A DNA stretch of 13,784 nucleotides, taken from contig DIHQ01000124.1 in assembly GCA_002420235.1 (NCBI GenBank), positions 13,755 to 27,538 of the forward strand. The letters are read 5' to 3'. The notes beneath the pieces were generated by a model that saw only the letters and a program-made list of their open reading frames with translations, had not been told where the DNA came from and searched no databases. The translations under genes were made by a program, and so were the position numbers. Positions 7,210 to 13,784 of this stretch are shown here, one piece after another; position 1 is the first letter of the stretch; each line of letters opens with the position of its first letter. The DNA comes from Flavobacteriales bacterium UBA5692. Lineage in GTDB: Bacteria > Bacteroidota > Bacteroidia > Flavobacteriales_D > Sanyastnellaceae.

Positions 7210-7580
7210 CTTTGTCAACAAACTCGATTCTGTCCGAGCTCTAGTGGTTTGGGTTCAAGCAGGGGCCGTCAAACGCATCGATTACCATGGGTATTTTGCT
7301 TACACGGAACCAGATGGGGGGATAACAGAAGGTGTCATAGGAGTGGATAAGAATGAATGGAGCGCATACGTAGCCTGTTGCTGACGAGTTTATGCTCTGA
7401 GGAGGGCCATCCAGATTCAATGCAATAGGGTTAACTCGAGTGTGAAGGGTGCGATTCCGAGTACGCAATGTGACGCAACGTTTAATAAATAGGGTTGAGT
7501 ACTCTCTAATTGCACGCAGGCTAAGCCGGGTCCTGCCTTAACTTCGTGCTGGCGGGTTCTTATCACCCACCAGTGTACAT
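7210..7580 (+). other. Gene-poor gap with an interrupted small reading frame
   Basis: No recognisable gene is present in these 371 nt. One + strand frame is open from an ATG at 7172 (inside the end of the dioxygenase gene) or a GTG at 7244 to a TGA at 7382-7384. In the same frame it continues open for another 35 codons to a TAG at 7490-7492. The part before the TGA has balanced protein-like content ('YHGYFAYTEPDGGITEGVIG') but matches no family I recognise. It could be a short protein, a decayed gene remnant or chance. No terminator with a T-run is seen after the dioxygenase gene. Confidence 0.4.
7539..7575 (+). promoter_or_regulatory. Possible -7 element and 5'-leader hairpin before the DUF2723 gene
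   Basis: TAACTTCG at 7539-7546 is identical to the -7-like element before the GH3 gene, although no good -33 is seen. It is followed at once by an inverted repeat: 7549-7557 pairs with 7565-7573 (CTGGCGGGT with ACCCACCAG, one C-A mismatch), extendable by two G-U pairs, around a 7-nt loop. The hairpin ends 5-7 nt before the ATG at 7581 and has no T-run after it, so it is not a terminator. If transcription starts here, the leader is essentially this hairpin. Confidence 0.35.
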
Positions 7581-10500
7581 ATGACTTATCAGAAATTGAA
7601 TAACTGGACAGGTTGGGGGGTGTGGTTCTTGGCCACCATCGTATACCTGTCTACAATTGAACCAACCGCAAGTTTTTGGGACTGTGGGGAGTTCATAGCA
7701 TCGGCTTTCAAACTTGAAGTGGGGCATCCCCCCGGGGCTCCATTTTTCATGCTGCTTGCCCGTTTTTTGATGATTTTCGCGACACCAGAGACTGCCGCGG
7801 TCTTTGCAAACTCCTTGTCGGCATTAAGCAGTTCATTCACCATTTTATTTCTGTTTTGGAGCATCACTCACTTTGCTCAAAAAATGCTTGGTCCTTCTAG
7901 CGAGGGGTCTGCTGCGGAACGTTGGGCGGTCATGGGGGCAGGTGTGGTTGGAGCTCTAGCCTACACCTTTAGTGATAGCTTCTGGTTTTCTGCTGTTGAA
8001 GGGGAGGTTTACGCACTTTCCTCTTTATTCACTGCACTGGTGTTTTGGGCGATACTGAAATGGGAAAATGTTGCTGATGAACCGGGCCATCTGAGGTGGA
8101 TTTTAGTGATAGCCTATCTCATGGGGCTTTCCATTGGCGTTCACCTGCTGAATCTATTAGCCATTCCAGCCATTGCCTTGGTGTATTACTTCAAGAAGTA
8201 CGAATTCTCTTGGAAGGGCTTAGCAATCACTGCCTTGATTGCGGTCGCTTTGCTAGGATTCATTCAAGAGGGAATGATTAAGGGAGTTGTCAATCTGGCA
8301 GCGAATTTTGAACTCTTTTTTGTAAACGAACTAGGAATGGCCTTCAATTCAGGTGTGTTCGTTTATGCGGTTTTCTTGGTCGCGTTGTTAACGACTGCTA
8401 TATGGTGGACCCATTTAAAGGGGTGGTGGGCTGCGAATACATTTGTGTTGGGTATGACCCTCGTTTTAATCGGCTATTCGACATTTGCGGTCATCGTGAT
8501 TCGAAGCTCGGCGAACCCACCGATGGACGAAAATAATCCCGAAGATTTGTTTGCTTTGCTTTCCTACTTGAATCGAGAGCAATACGGTTCGCGACCACTG
8601 TCAACAGGCGAGTATTGGGCTTCACCAGTGGATCGTGACAAGCCCTACAAAGATGGGAAGCCTTCCTATGTCAAGAGCTACAGTATTATTGAAGATAAGG
8701 GCCGCGACGTGCGCGTAAAATCTTTCCGAACAGAAGGGGGAGCCCTTTCGTGGATGGAGGACAACGGAACTAAGCGCATGAGAATCCGAGAAGAATATGT
8801 TGATAATGGCGAAAAAAGAGGGAGTGTTGCCCAGTACGACAAGAGGTTTACGATGCTATTTCCTAGAATGTGGAGCGCCCAGGCCAATCATCAATCCGCA
8901 TACAAGCAATGGAGTAATTACAAGGGATACAATGAGCGAGTAGGCTTCACAAGTCCATTGACCGATGCCGTAATGGGCCTGGAGGAATTTGAGCAGCACA
9001 TCATGGACGTATATCTGAAATCAGGGATGTCCCAAACGGAGCTACTTCGGGCATTCAACGGTTTATTCCGATCATATAATTTGAGGTTTGAAGAGAATTA
9101 TGAATTGGCCTCGGCGAATGAGTTGCTGGTTCGAGACCCCCAATCTGGCCGCATGCAGCGTGCTCCACTTGATGCCGATGGCATGGCCTCTACTGTGGCG
9201 CAATACATTGCTTCCGATCTCGAAACAGGACTTACACGCGGTAAGCGATATGTTCAAAGACTGGAAGGCCAGCGCAATCAGCTCGATAATGAAATTCGAA
9301 TGGCAACGCGTCGGGCAAACCAAACCAGTTCCGCTGAAGACTTTCGACAGGTTCGGCAAATGCAGGGGATGTTGGATCGTTTGGAGGGTGATTTGGTCCC
9401 TAGCATGGCCGAGAACCTCAGGTATTTCAGGGACTACCAGTTGGGCTGGATGTACTTTAGGTACTTCTTATGGAATTTTGCAGGTCGCCAAAATGATATC
9501 CAAGGTCACGGGGACTTCATTGATGGCAACTGGATTAGCGGCATCAAGGCAATTGACGCCGAGCGGATTGGCAACCAATCACAATTGACAGGGGCTCAAA
9601 AACAGAATAAGGGTTACAATCGATTTTATTACCTCCCGCTTATTTTGGGTTTGATTGGCGGACTGTTTCATGCAATGAGAGACCCAAAGCAATTCCTAGT
9701 GGTCACAGCGCTCTTCGTATTGACGGGAATCGCCATTGTTATCTACCTCAATCAGTACCCCTTTCAACCGCGGGAAAGGGACTATGCATTTGTAGGTTCT
9801 TTTTATGCCTTCGCTGTTTGGATAGGGCTAGGCGCCTTTGCTTTGTTTGAGTGGTCGCGTAAGCTTCATGCATTAGACGCAGCTAAAGCATTCGGCACAT
9901 CGTGTGCTGTGACGTTTATACTTTATGCATTGGAAATGACTACGTCAGGCAATCATGCTATGAGTTGGACGGTTGGGTTTTGCACGCTGATCGTTGGTAT
10001 TTTCATCGGTGTCGCATTATTGTTTCAGCGGCTTTCCGTCAAGGAGTCCGTACGAGCGCAAACCATGATTTTACTCTCCTTGATGGCGCCGGCTTTGATG
10101 GCGAATGAAGGATGGGACGACCACAGTCGTGCCCGACGTCGAACCGGCGTTGATTTTGCTAAAAACTATCTGGATTCGTTGGAGCCCAATGCCATTTTGT
10201 TCACCAATGGGGATAATGATACATTCCCACTCTGGTATGTGCAGGAGGTCGAAGAGTATCGAACCGATGTGCGCATCTGCAATTTGAGCCTGCTCAATAC
10301 AGATTGGTACATCAACCAGATGAAGCGTCAGGCATATGACAGCCAGCCTTTACCAATCAAGATGGATGAAGAAAAATATCGGCAAGGGACGAGGGACTTG
10401 GTAATACTTGACGCCCCACGCAATCCATCTGCGCCGTATTTGAATCTTGGTGAGGCTCTAGGAGTTGCATTGGACGACGAAAAAATGCGGAAGTACGGCG

Positions 10501-11465
10501 GTGGAAAAAGTTTCAATTACTTTCCATCAAATAGTTTCCGAATAGCTGTGGACAGCTCAGCGATAGTTGAACACGGTGTGCTTAGCGCTGAAGAATTGCC
10601 AGAAATGCTAGATGAAATTGAATTTACTCTAAGCGGAGGCAATGGGAACCCAAAGAGCTACATCCTCAAAAACCAGTTGGCTGTTTTGGATATGATTTAC
10701 AACAACAACTGGGAACGGCCCATTTACTTCGCAGTTACAACAGGCCCGGATAGCTACATGGGCTTGCAAGAGTTCTTTCGTCTGGAAGGTTTGGCGTACC
10801 GATTGGTCCCGATTCGCTATCCGCGCAATGCGAATCCGAACGCATTTGGAGGGGTCGCAAGTGAGTTGATGTATAATACGGTTATGAGCAAGTGGTCATG
10901 GGGTGGCATGGATAATTTGGAGGATGGCATATACATGGATGAGAACAACCGCCGTATGGTGACAAACTTTCGTCTGCAGATGTCAATACTGGCAGAAGCG
11001 CTGATGAATGAGAACAAACCAGAAATGGCAATGGACGTCTGCGAGGAAATGATTGAGCGAATGCCAGCGGCTAACGTGCCGTTGAGTAGAGTCCTTATGA
11101 CAGTACAAGGCATTCTAATGGAATTATCGGTGGAGGAGGAAATGCCAGGAAGGGAGGTGTATTATTTGCCTCCAGAACGTCGCAACCGCGCTCGTGAATT
11201 GGCAAAAGAAGTCACGCGAGAAATGTTTGAAATCCAGGCGGATGCCATTAAATACTATCATTCTCTGGATGCCAATCGTTTTAAATCGGTAGCGCAAGAA
11301 CGGCGGATTGCCAAACAAGTTGCGGACGTTATGGTTCAGACACTTTCCTTATACATGCCGGGAGACCCTCTTGGAGCAGAACTATCCGCGGAGCTGGAGG
11401 CATTAGAAGCTATAATCGTGGATGCAGAATCAAGTATGGCCAATCTAGGTCCGTTGGATTTCTGA
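7581..11465 (+). CDS. DUF2723 multi-TM protein, putative GT-C (TMEM260-like) glycosyltransferase
   Basis: This 1294-aa integral membrane protein is of the large Bacteroidota DUF2723 type. The DUF2723 domain is related to GT-C protein O-mannosyltransferases, and the animal member TMEM260 is an O-mannosyltransferase. Residues 1-~310 hold a helical bundle. After TM1 an acidic loop 'EPTASFWDCGEF' (27-38; Asp34, Glu37) fits the place of GT-C catalytic acids, then 'GHPPGAP' (48-54) and 'EGEVY' (140-144). Residues ~311-680 are a large soluble insertion with a coiled-coil-like stretch at ~547-607. More membrane helices lie at ~684-843, with 'QPRERDYA' (729-736) between them. Residues ~845-1294 are soluble, with 'NGDNDTFPLW' (876-885). 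The donor is probably a lipid-linked sugar and acceptors may be exported proteins (inference). It is the first gene of an operon with purN (1-nt overlap). Glycosyltransfer has not been shown for this type as far as I know. Confidence 0.88.
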   Translation: MTYQKLNNWTGWGVWFLATIVYLSTIEPTASFWDCGEFIASAFKLEVGHPPGAPFFMLLARFLMIFATPETAAVFANSLSALSSSFTILFLFWSITHFAQKMLGPSSEGSAAERWAVMGAGVVGALAYTFSDSFWFSAVEGEVYALSSLFTALVFWAILKWENVADEPGHLRWILVIAYLMGLSIGVHLLNLLAIPAIALVYYFKKYEFSWKGLAITALIAVALLGFIQEGMIKGVVNLAANFELFFVNELGMAFNSGVFVYAVFLVALLTTAIWWTHLKGWWAANTFVLGMTLVLIGYSTFAVIVIRSSANPPMDENNPEDLFALLSYLNREQYGSRPLSTGEYWASPVDRDKPYKDGKPSYVKSYSIIEDKGRDVRVKSFRTEGGALSWMEDNGTKRMRIREEYVDNGEKRGSVAQYDKRFTMLFPRMWSAQANHQSAYKQWSNYKGYNERVGFTSPLTDAVMGLEEFEQHIMDVYLKSGMSQTELLRAFNGLFRSYNLRFEENYELASANELLVRDPQSGRMQRAPLDADGMASTVAQYIASDLETGLTRGKRYVQRLEGQRNQLDNEIRMATRRANQTSSAEDFRQVRQMQGMLDRLEGDLVPSMAENLRYFRDYQLGWMYFRYFLWNFAGRQNDIQGHGDFIDGNWISGIKAIDAERIGNQSQLTGAQKQNKGYNRFYYLPLILGLIGGLFHAMRDPKQFLVVTALFVLTGIAIVIYLNQYPFQPRERDYAFVGSFYAFAVWIGLGAFALFEWSRKLHALDAAKAFGTSCAVTFILYALEMTTSGNHAMSWTVGFCTLIVGIFIGVALLFQRLSVKESVRAQTMILLSLMAPALMANEGWDDHSRARRRTGVDFAKNYLDSLEPNAILFTNGDNDTFPLWYVQEVEEYRTDVRICNLSLLNTDWYINQMKRQAYDSQPLPIKMDEEKYRQGTRDLVILDAPRNPSAPYLNLGEALGVALDDEKMRKYGGGKSFNYFPSNSFRIAVDSSAIVEHGVLSAEELPEMLDEIEFTLSGGNGNPKSYILKNQLAVLDMIYNNNWERPIYFAVTTGPDSYMGLQEFFRLEGLAYRLVPIRYPRNANPNAFGGVASELMYNTVMSKWSWGGMDNLEDGIYMDENNRRMVTNFRLQMSILAEALMNENKPEMAMDVCEEMIERMPAANVPLSRVLMTVQGILMELSVEEEMPGREVYYLPPERRNRARELAKEVTREMFEIQADAIKYYHSLDANRFKSVAQERRIAKQVADVMVQTLSLYMPGDPLGAELSAELEALEAIIVDAESSMANLGPLDF

Positions 11466-12052
11466 TGTCAGTGCCGGTGCGTTTAGCGGTTTTAGCGTCT
11501 GGCTCTGGCAGCAATGCCGTGGCGATTTTGAAGCATTTTCAATTTTCAACGGATGTCGAGGTGGCTTTTGTAGGTTGCAACCACCCATCGGATAAGGCGG
11601 CCATCTACGAACGAACGCGTCCATATGGCTTGGAAACGGAGTTCTTTTCCACTCAAGAACTTAATGAAGGCCAGCTGCTTAATACATTGCGCGAACGCAA
11701 AATTAGATGGGTGGCGCTGGCTGGATTTCTGGTTCGGATTCCCTTGGATTTTGTTCACGCTTTTGCGGATCGAATGTTGAATGTACATCCATCCCTGCTG
11801 CCTAAATTCGGAGGCAAAGGCATGTTCGGGATGAACGTACACAAAGCTGTAATTGAGGCCGGAGAATCTGAATCGGGAATGACAGTGCATTGGGTGAATG
11901 GGCAGTACGATGAAGGCGCCATTGTATTTCAAGCGGCTTGTGCCGTTAATGCAGAAGATTCCCCAGAGGCTTTAGCAGCGCGTGTTTTACAGCTTGAACA
12001 CACATATTACCCCCGTGCCATTGCGGCGTGCATCGCAGCCGTTTCAAATTGA
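11465..12052 (+). CDS. purN: Phosphoribosylglycinamide formyltransferase
   Basis: This cytoplasmic enzyme transfers a formyl group from 10-formyltetrahydrofolate to glycinamide ribonucleotide (GAR), the third step of de novo purine synthesis. The protein has the N-terminal phosphate-binding loop 'LASGSGSNA' (10-18), the catalytic segment 'NVHPSLLPKFGGKGMFG' (106-122) with Asn106 and His108 at the same numbers as the E. coli enzyme, and 'SGMTVHWVNGQYDEGAIV' (137-154) with Asp149 as the likely third catalytic residue. The length of 195 aa is slightly shorter than E. coli PurN (212). The ATG overlaps the TGA of the DUF2723 gene by one base (TGATG), indicating coupled translation. rnhA follows 2 nt after its stop. 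The functional link to its operon partners is unclear; co-expression with other growth-related genes is plausible. Confidence 0.95.
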   Translation: MSVPVRLAVLASGSGSNAVAILKHFQFSTDVEVAFVGCNHPSDKAAIYERTRPYGLETEFFSTQELNEGQLLNTLRERKIRWVALAGFLVRIPLDFVHAFADRMLNVHPSLLPKFGGKGMFGMNVHKAVIEAGESESGMTVHWVNGQYDEGAIVFQAACAVNAEDSPEALAARVLQLEHTYYPRAIAACIAAVSN

Positions 12053-12054
12053 CC

Positions 12055-12519
12055 ATGGCACCCGTTACGATTTACACCGATGGAGGAGCGAGCGGCAACC
12101 CCGGCCCAGGTGGTTACGGTGCGTTGCTAATCTACGGTGAGCATGAAAAGGAATTGAGCGCAGGCTTTCGACTTACCACCAACAACCGGATGGAGTTGCT
12201 TGCCGTGATTGTTGCACTCGAGGCGCTGAAGCGTCCCGGTATGGCAGTTGAGATATTCTCGGACTCCAAGTATGTAGTGGATGCTGTGTCGAAAGGCTGG
12301 GTTATGACATGGGAGAGAAAAAATTTCAAGGACAAAAAAAACCCAGACCTATGGAAGCGATTTCTTGCGGTATACAGACAGCACAGGGTGGTGTTCCGAT
12401 GGGTCAAAGGCCATGCTGGCAACCTAAACAATGAGCGGGTAGACGCTTTGGCAGTAATGGCATATCAAAACGGTGATCTGGGTGTGGATGAAGCGTACGA
12501 GTCCACAGACAACACATAA
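12055..12519 (+). CDS. rnhA: Ribonuclease HI
   Basis: Ribonuclease HI degrades the RNA strand of RNA/DNA hybrids, removing R-loops and primers, with Mg2+ in the cytoplasm. All four acidic catalytic residues are present: Asp9 ('IYTDGGASGNPGPGGYG'), Glu47 ('NNRMELLAVI'), Asp70 ('FSDSKYVVDA') and Asp130 ('NERVDALA'). The mobile His120 ('WVKGHAG') is also present. The basic handle segment with the 'GWVMTWERKNFKDKKNPDLW' pattern (81-100) is the E. coli type. The length of 154 aa matches E. coli RNase HI (155). A GTG at 12028 in frame would add nine residues and overlap purN, but the ATG at 12055 puts the first beta-strand directly at the N-terminus as in the family, so I chose it. It is the last gene of the DUF2723-purN-rnhA operon. 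Confidence 0.96.
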   Translation: MAPVTIYTDGGASGNPGPGGYGALLIYGEHEKELSAGFRLTTNNRMELLAVIVALEALKRPGMAVEIFSDSKYVVDAVSKGWVMTWERKNFKDKKNPDLWKRFLAVYRQHRVVFRWVKGHAGNLNNERVDALAVMAYQNGDLGVDEAYESTDNT

Positions 12520-12557
12520 GCCCCAAGTTTCCTCATTATTCTTGGGAAGCAAGGGCG

Positions 12558-12565
12558 TATCTTTG
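12558..12565 (+). promoter_or_regulatory. Bacteroidota -7 promoter element before gcdH
   Basis: TATCTTTG is a perfect match to the TAnnTTTG -7 consensus of Bacteroidota sigma-A promoters. It lies in the 73-nt gap between rnhA and the acyl-CoA dehydrogenase gene, 27 nt before the ATG at 12593. The -33 region is weak: only ATTA is found at the expected 19-nt spacing (12535-12538). Confidence 0.6.
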
Positions 12566-12592
12566 CAGTGCTAAAGACAAATCAACAGAGCC

Positions 12593-13771
12593 ATGCGAAC
12601 TGATCTTTACCAAGGACACGATTACTACTTGTTAGATGAACTGTTGACGGAGGAACACAAGTTGATCCGGGAAACTGCCCGTGAATGGGTAAAAAAGGAG
12701 GTCAGTCCAATTATTGAAGAGGCAGCGGAGAAATGTGAGTTTCCTCGCCACCTGTTATCCGGACTAGGAGAAATTGGTGCCTTTGGTCCATACATCCCGG
12801 CAGAATATGGAGGCCCAGGTCTCGATCAAGTCAGTTATGGTATAATCATGCAGGAGCTCGAACGATGTGATAGTGGTTTGCGCTCCACGGCCTCGGTTCA
12901 AAGTAGCTTGGTTATGTACCCTATTTGGCGCTACGGAAGTGAAGAACATAAAAAGAAGTACTTGTCGAAGTTGGCAACCGGAGAGATGATGGGTTGCTTT
13001 GGCTTGACCGAGCCGGACCACGGCTCCAATCCAGGGGGGATGACTACGCATTTCAAGGAAGATGGTGAAGATGTAATCCTCAATGGTGCGAAAATGTGGA
13101 TTTCGAACGCTCCGTTCGCCGACATCGCAGTGGTGTGGGCAAAGAACGAAGAAGGTCGTATTCAGGGGGTCTTGGTGGAACGTGGCATGGAGGGCTTTAG
13201 CACCCCGACCATGCACGGTAAGTGGAGCCTTCGCGCTTCCGATACTGGGGAATTGATTTTTGACAACGTCCGCGTGCCGAAGGCAAACATTTTGCCAGGT
13301 CGTGATGGCCTCGGCGCTCCACTTAGTTGCCTGGACTCAGCAAGATACGGCATCGCTTGGGGTGCAATCGGAGCGGCTTTGGATTGCTACGACACTGCGC
13401 TTCGCTATGCCAAAGAACGCATGCAGTTTGACCGCCCTATTGGTCAGTTTCAATTACAGCAGAAAAAATTGGCTGAAATGATCACGGAGATCACGAAAGC
13501 GCAGCTTTTGACTTATCGCCTTGGTCAATTGCGTGACGAAGGTAAGGCCACGTCAGCCCAGATTTCAATGGCCAAGCGCAACAATGTGGATATGGCATTG
13601 ACCGTTGCACGTGATGCACGGCAAATGATTGGAGGCATGGGAATTACGGGCGAATATCCAATCATGCGCCACATGATGAACCTCGAGTCTGTTGTGACGT
13701 ACGAGGGAACGCACGACATCCATCTGCTCATTACGGGCTTAGACGTGACGGGCTTGAATGCTTTCGTGTAA
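12593..13771 (+). CDS. gcdH: Glutaryl-CoA dehydrogenase (acyl-CoA dehydrogenase family)
   Basis: This FAD enzyme oxidises and decarboxylates glutaryl-CoA to crotonyl-CoA, the common end of lysine and tryptophan degradation, passing electrons to electron-transfer flavoprotein. The 392-aa protein has the three-part acyl-CoA dehydrogenase fold. 'GCFGLTEPDHGSNPG' (134-148) and 'MWISNAP' (168-174) are FAD and substrate contacts. 'CDSGLRSTASVQSSLVMYPI' (92-111) carries Arg97, equivalent to the Arg that binds the glutaryl carboxylate and typical of this subfamily rather than of straight-chain enzymes. 'VTYEGTHDIH' (368-377) provides the catalytic base Glu371. 'RMQFDRPIGQFQLQQ' (276-290) is the FAD-interaction motif. 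The usual GSD in the first motif is GSN here, probably tolerated. The gene is preceded by its own promoter-like element and ends 13 nt before the window edge, so downstream context is not visible. Confidence 0.92.
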   Translation: MRTDLYQGHDYYLLDELLTEEHKLIRETAREWVKKEVSPIIEEAAEKCEFPRHLLSGLGEIGAFGPYIPAEYGGPGLDQVSYGIIMQELERCDSGLRSTASVQSSLVMYPIWRYGSEEHKKKYLSKLATGEMMGCFGLTEPDHGSNPGGMTTHFKEDGEDVILNGAKMWISNAPFADIAVVWAKNEEGRIQGVLVERGMEGFSTPTMHGKWSLRASDTGELIFDNVRVPKANILPGRDGLGAPLSCLDSARYGIAWGAIGAALDCYDTALRYAKERMQFDRPIGQFQLQQKKLAEMITEITKAQLLTYRLGQLRDEGKATSAQISMAKRNNVDMALTVARDARQMIGGMGITGEYPIMRHMMNLESVVTYEGTHDIHLLITGLDVTGLNAFV

Positions 13772-13784
13772 ATCCCATCATTCA

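Noticed and set aside
12028..12054. Longer rnhA start at GTG 12028
   Set aside because: It would overlap purN by 25 nt and add nine residues not found in RNase HI; the ATG at 12055 gives the family-typical N-terminus and a 2-nt gap.
12522..12546. Hairpin CCCAAG/CTTGGG after rnhA as a terminator
   Set aside because: Only 6 bp with a 13-nt loop and no T-run; it lies in the promoter region of the next gene.
12764..13216. Minus-strand open frame of 150 codons within gcdH
   Set aside because: Shadow of a well-conserved acyl-CoA dehydrogenase coding region.
1..13784. CRISPR, tRNA, rRNA, insertion sequence, defence system or biosynthetic cluster
   Set aside because: No direct repeats with spacers, no tRNA cloverleaf or rRNA sequence, no transposase or defence-protein motifs were found on either strand.

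Overview
The window looks like chromosomal DNA of a Bacteroidota bacterium, probably a marine or aquatic Flavobacteriales (family-level guess only). The evidence is: two secreted proteins with C-terminal type IX secretion (T9SS, Por) sorting domains; a very large DUF2723 membrane protein of the Bacteroidota type; Bacteroidota-style TAnnTTTG-like promoter elements; start sites without obvious Shine-Dalgarno sequences; and strongly acidic, Asn-rich secreted proteins. All recognisable genes are on the + strand. I see no RNA genes, insertion sequences, phage genes or CRISPR arrays.

Layout. (1) 1-3160: two tandem, related T9SS cargo proteins. The first is cut by the window edge. Each is followed by a strong intrinsic terminator. 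(2) 3247-6637: a tight four-gene operon encoding a GH3-family acyl-acid amido synthetase, a uridine-kinase-like P-loop kinase, an ArsC/Spx-like thioredoxin-fold protein and an EamA exporter. The genes overlap by 4 nt or are separated by 3-11 nt. (3) 6679-7209: 3-hydroxyanthranilate 3,4-dioxygenase of tryptophan catabolism, with the catalytic iron site intact but the C-terminal rubredoxin-like site apparently lost. (4) 7210-7580: a gene-poor gap with an unrecognised, interrupted small reading frame and a hairpin just before the next start. (5) 7581-12519: an apparent operon of the DUF2723 protein (1294 aa), purN and rnhA, with a 1-nt overlap and then a 2-nt gap. (6) 12593-13771: glutaryl-CoA dehydrogenase with its own promoter-like element.

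How the genes may work together. Most are housekeeping (uridine salvage, purine synthesis, RNA/DNA hybrid removal). The dioxygenase and glutaryl-CoA dehydrogenase can both belong to tryptophan degradation through glutaryl-CoA, but they are in separate transcription units. The DUF2723 protein is a putative GT-C glycosyltransferase and could act on secreted proteins such as the T9SS cargo upstream; that link is inference.

I did not find a clear new defence, mobile or biosynthetic system. The points most worth checking are the dioxygenase lacking its second metal site, the DUF2723/TMEM260-type putative protein glycosyltransferase, the GH3 enzyme of unknown substrate next to an exporter, and two promoters so close to their ATG that the mRNAs are probably leaderless.
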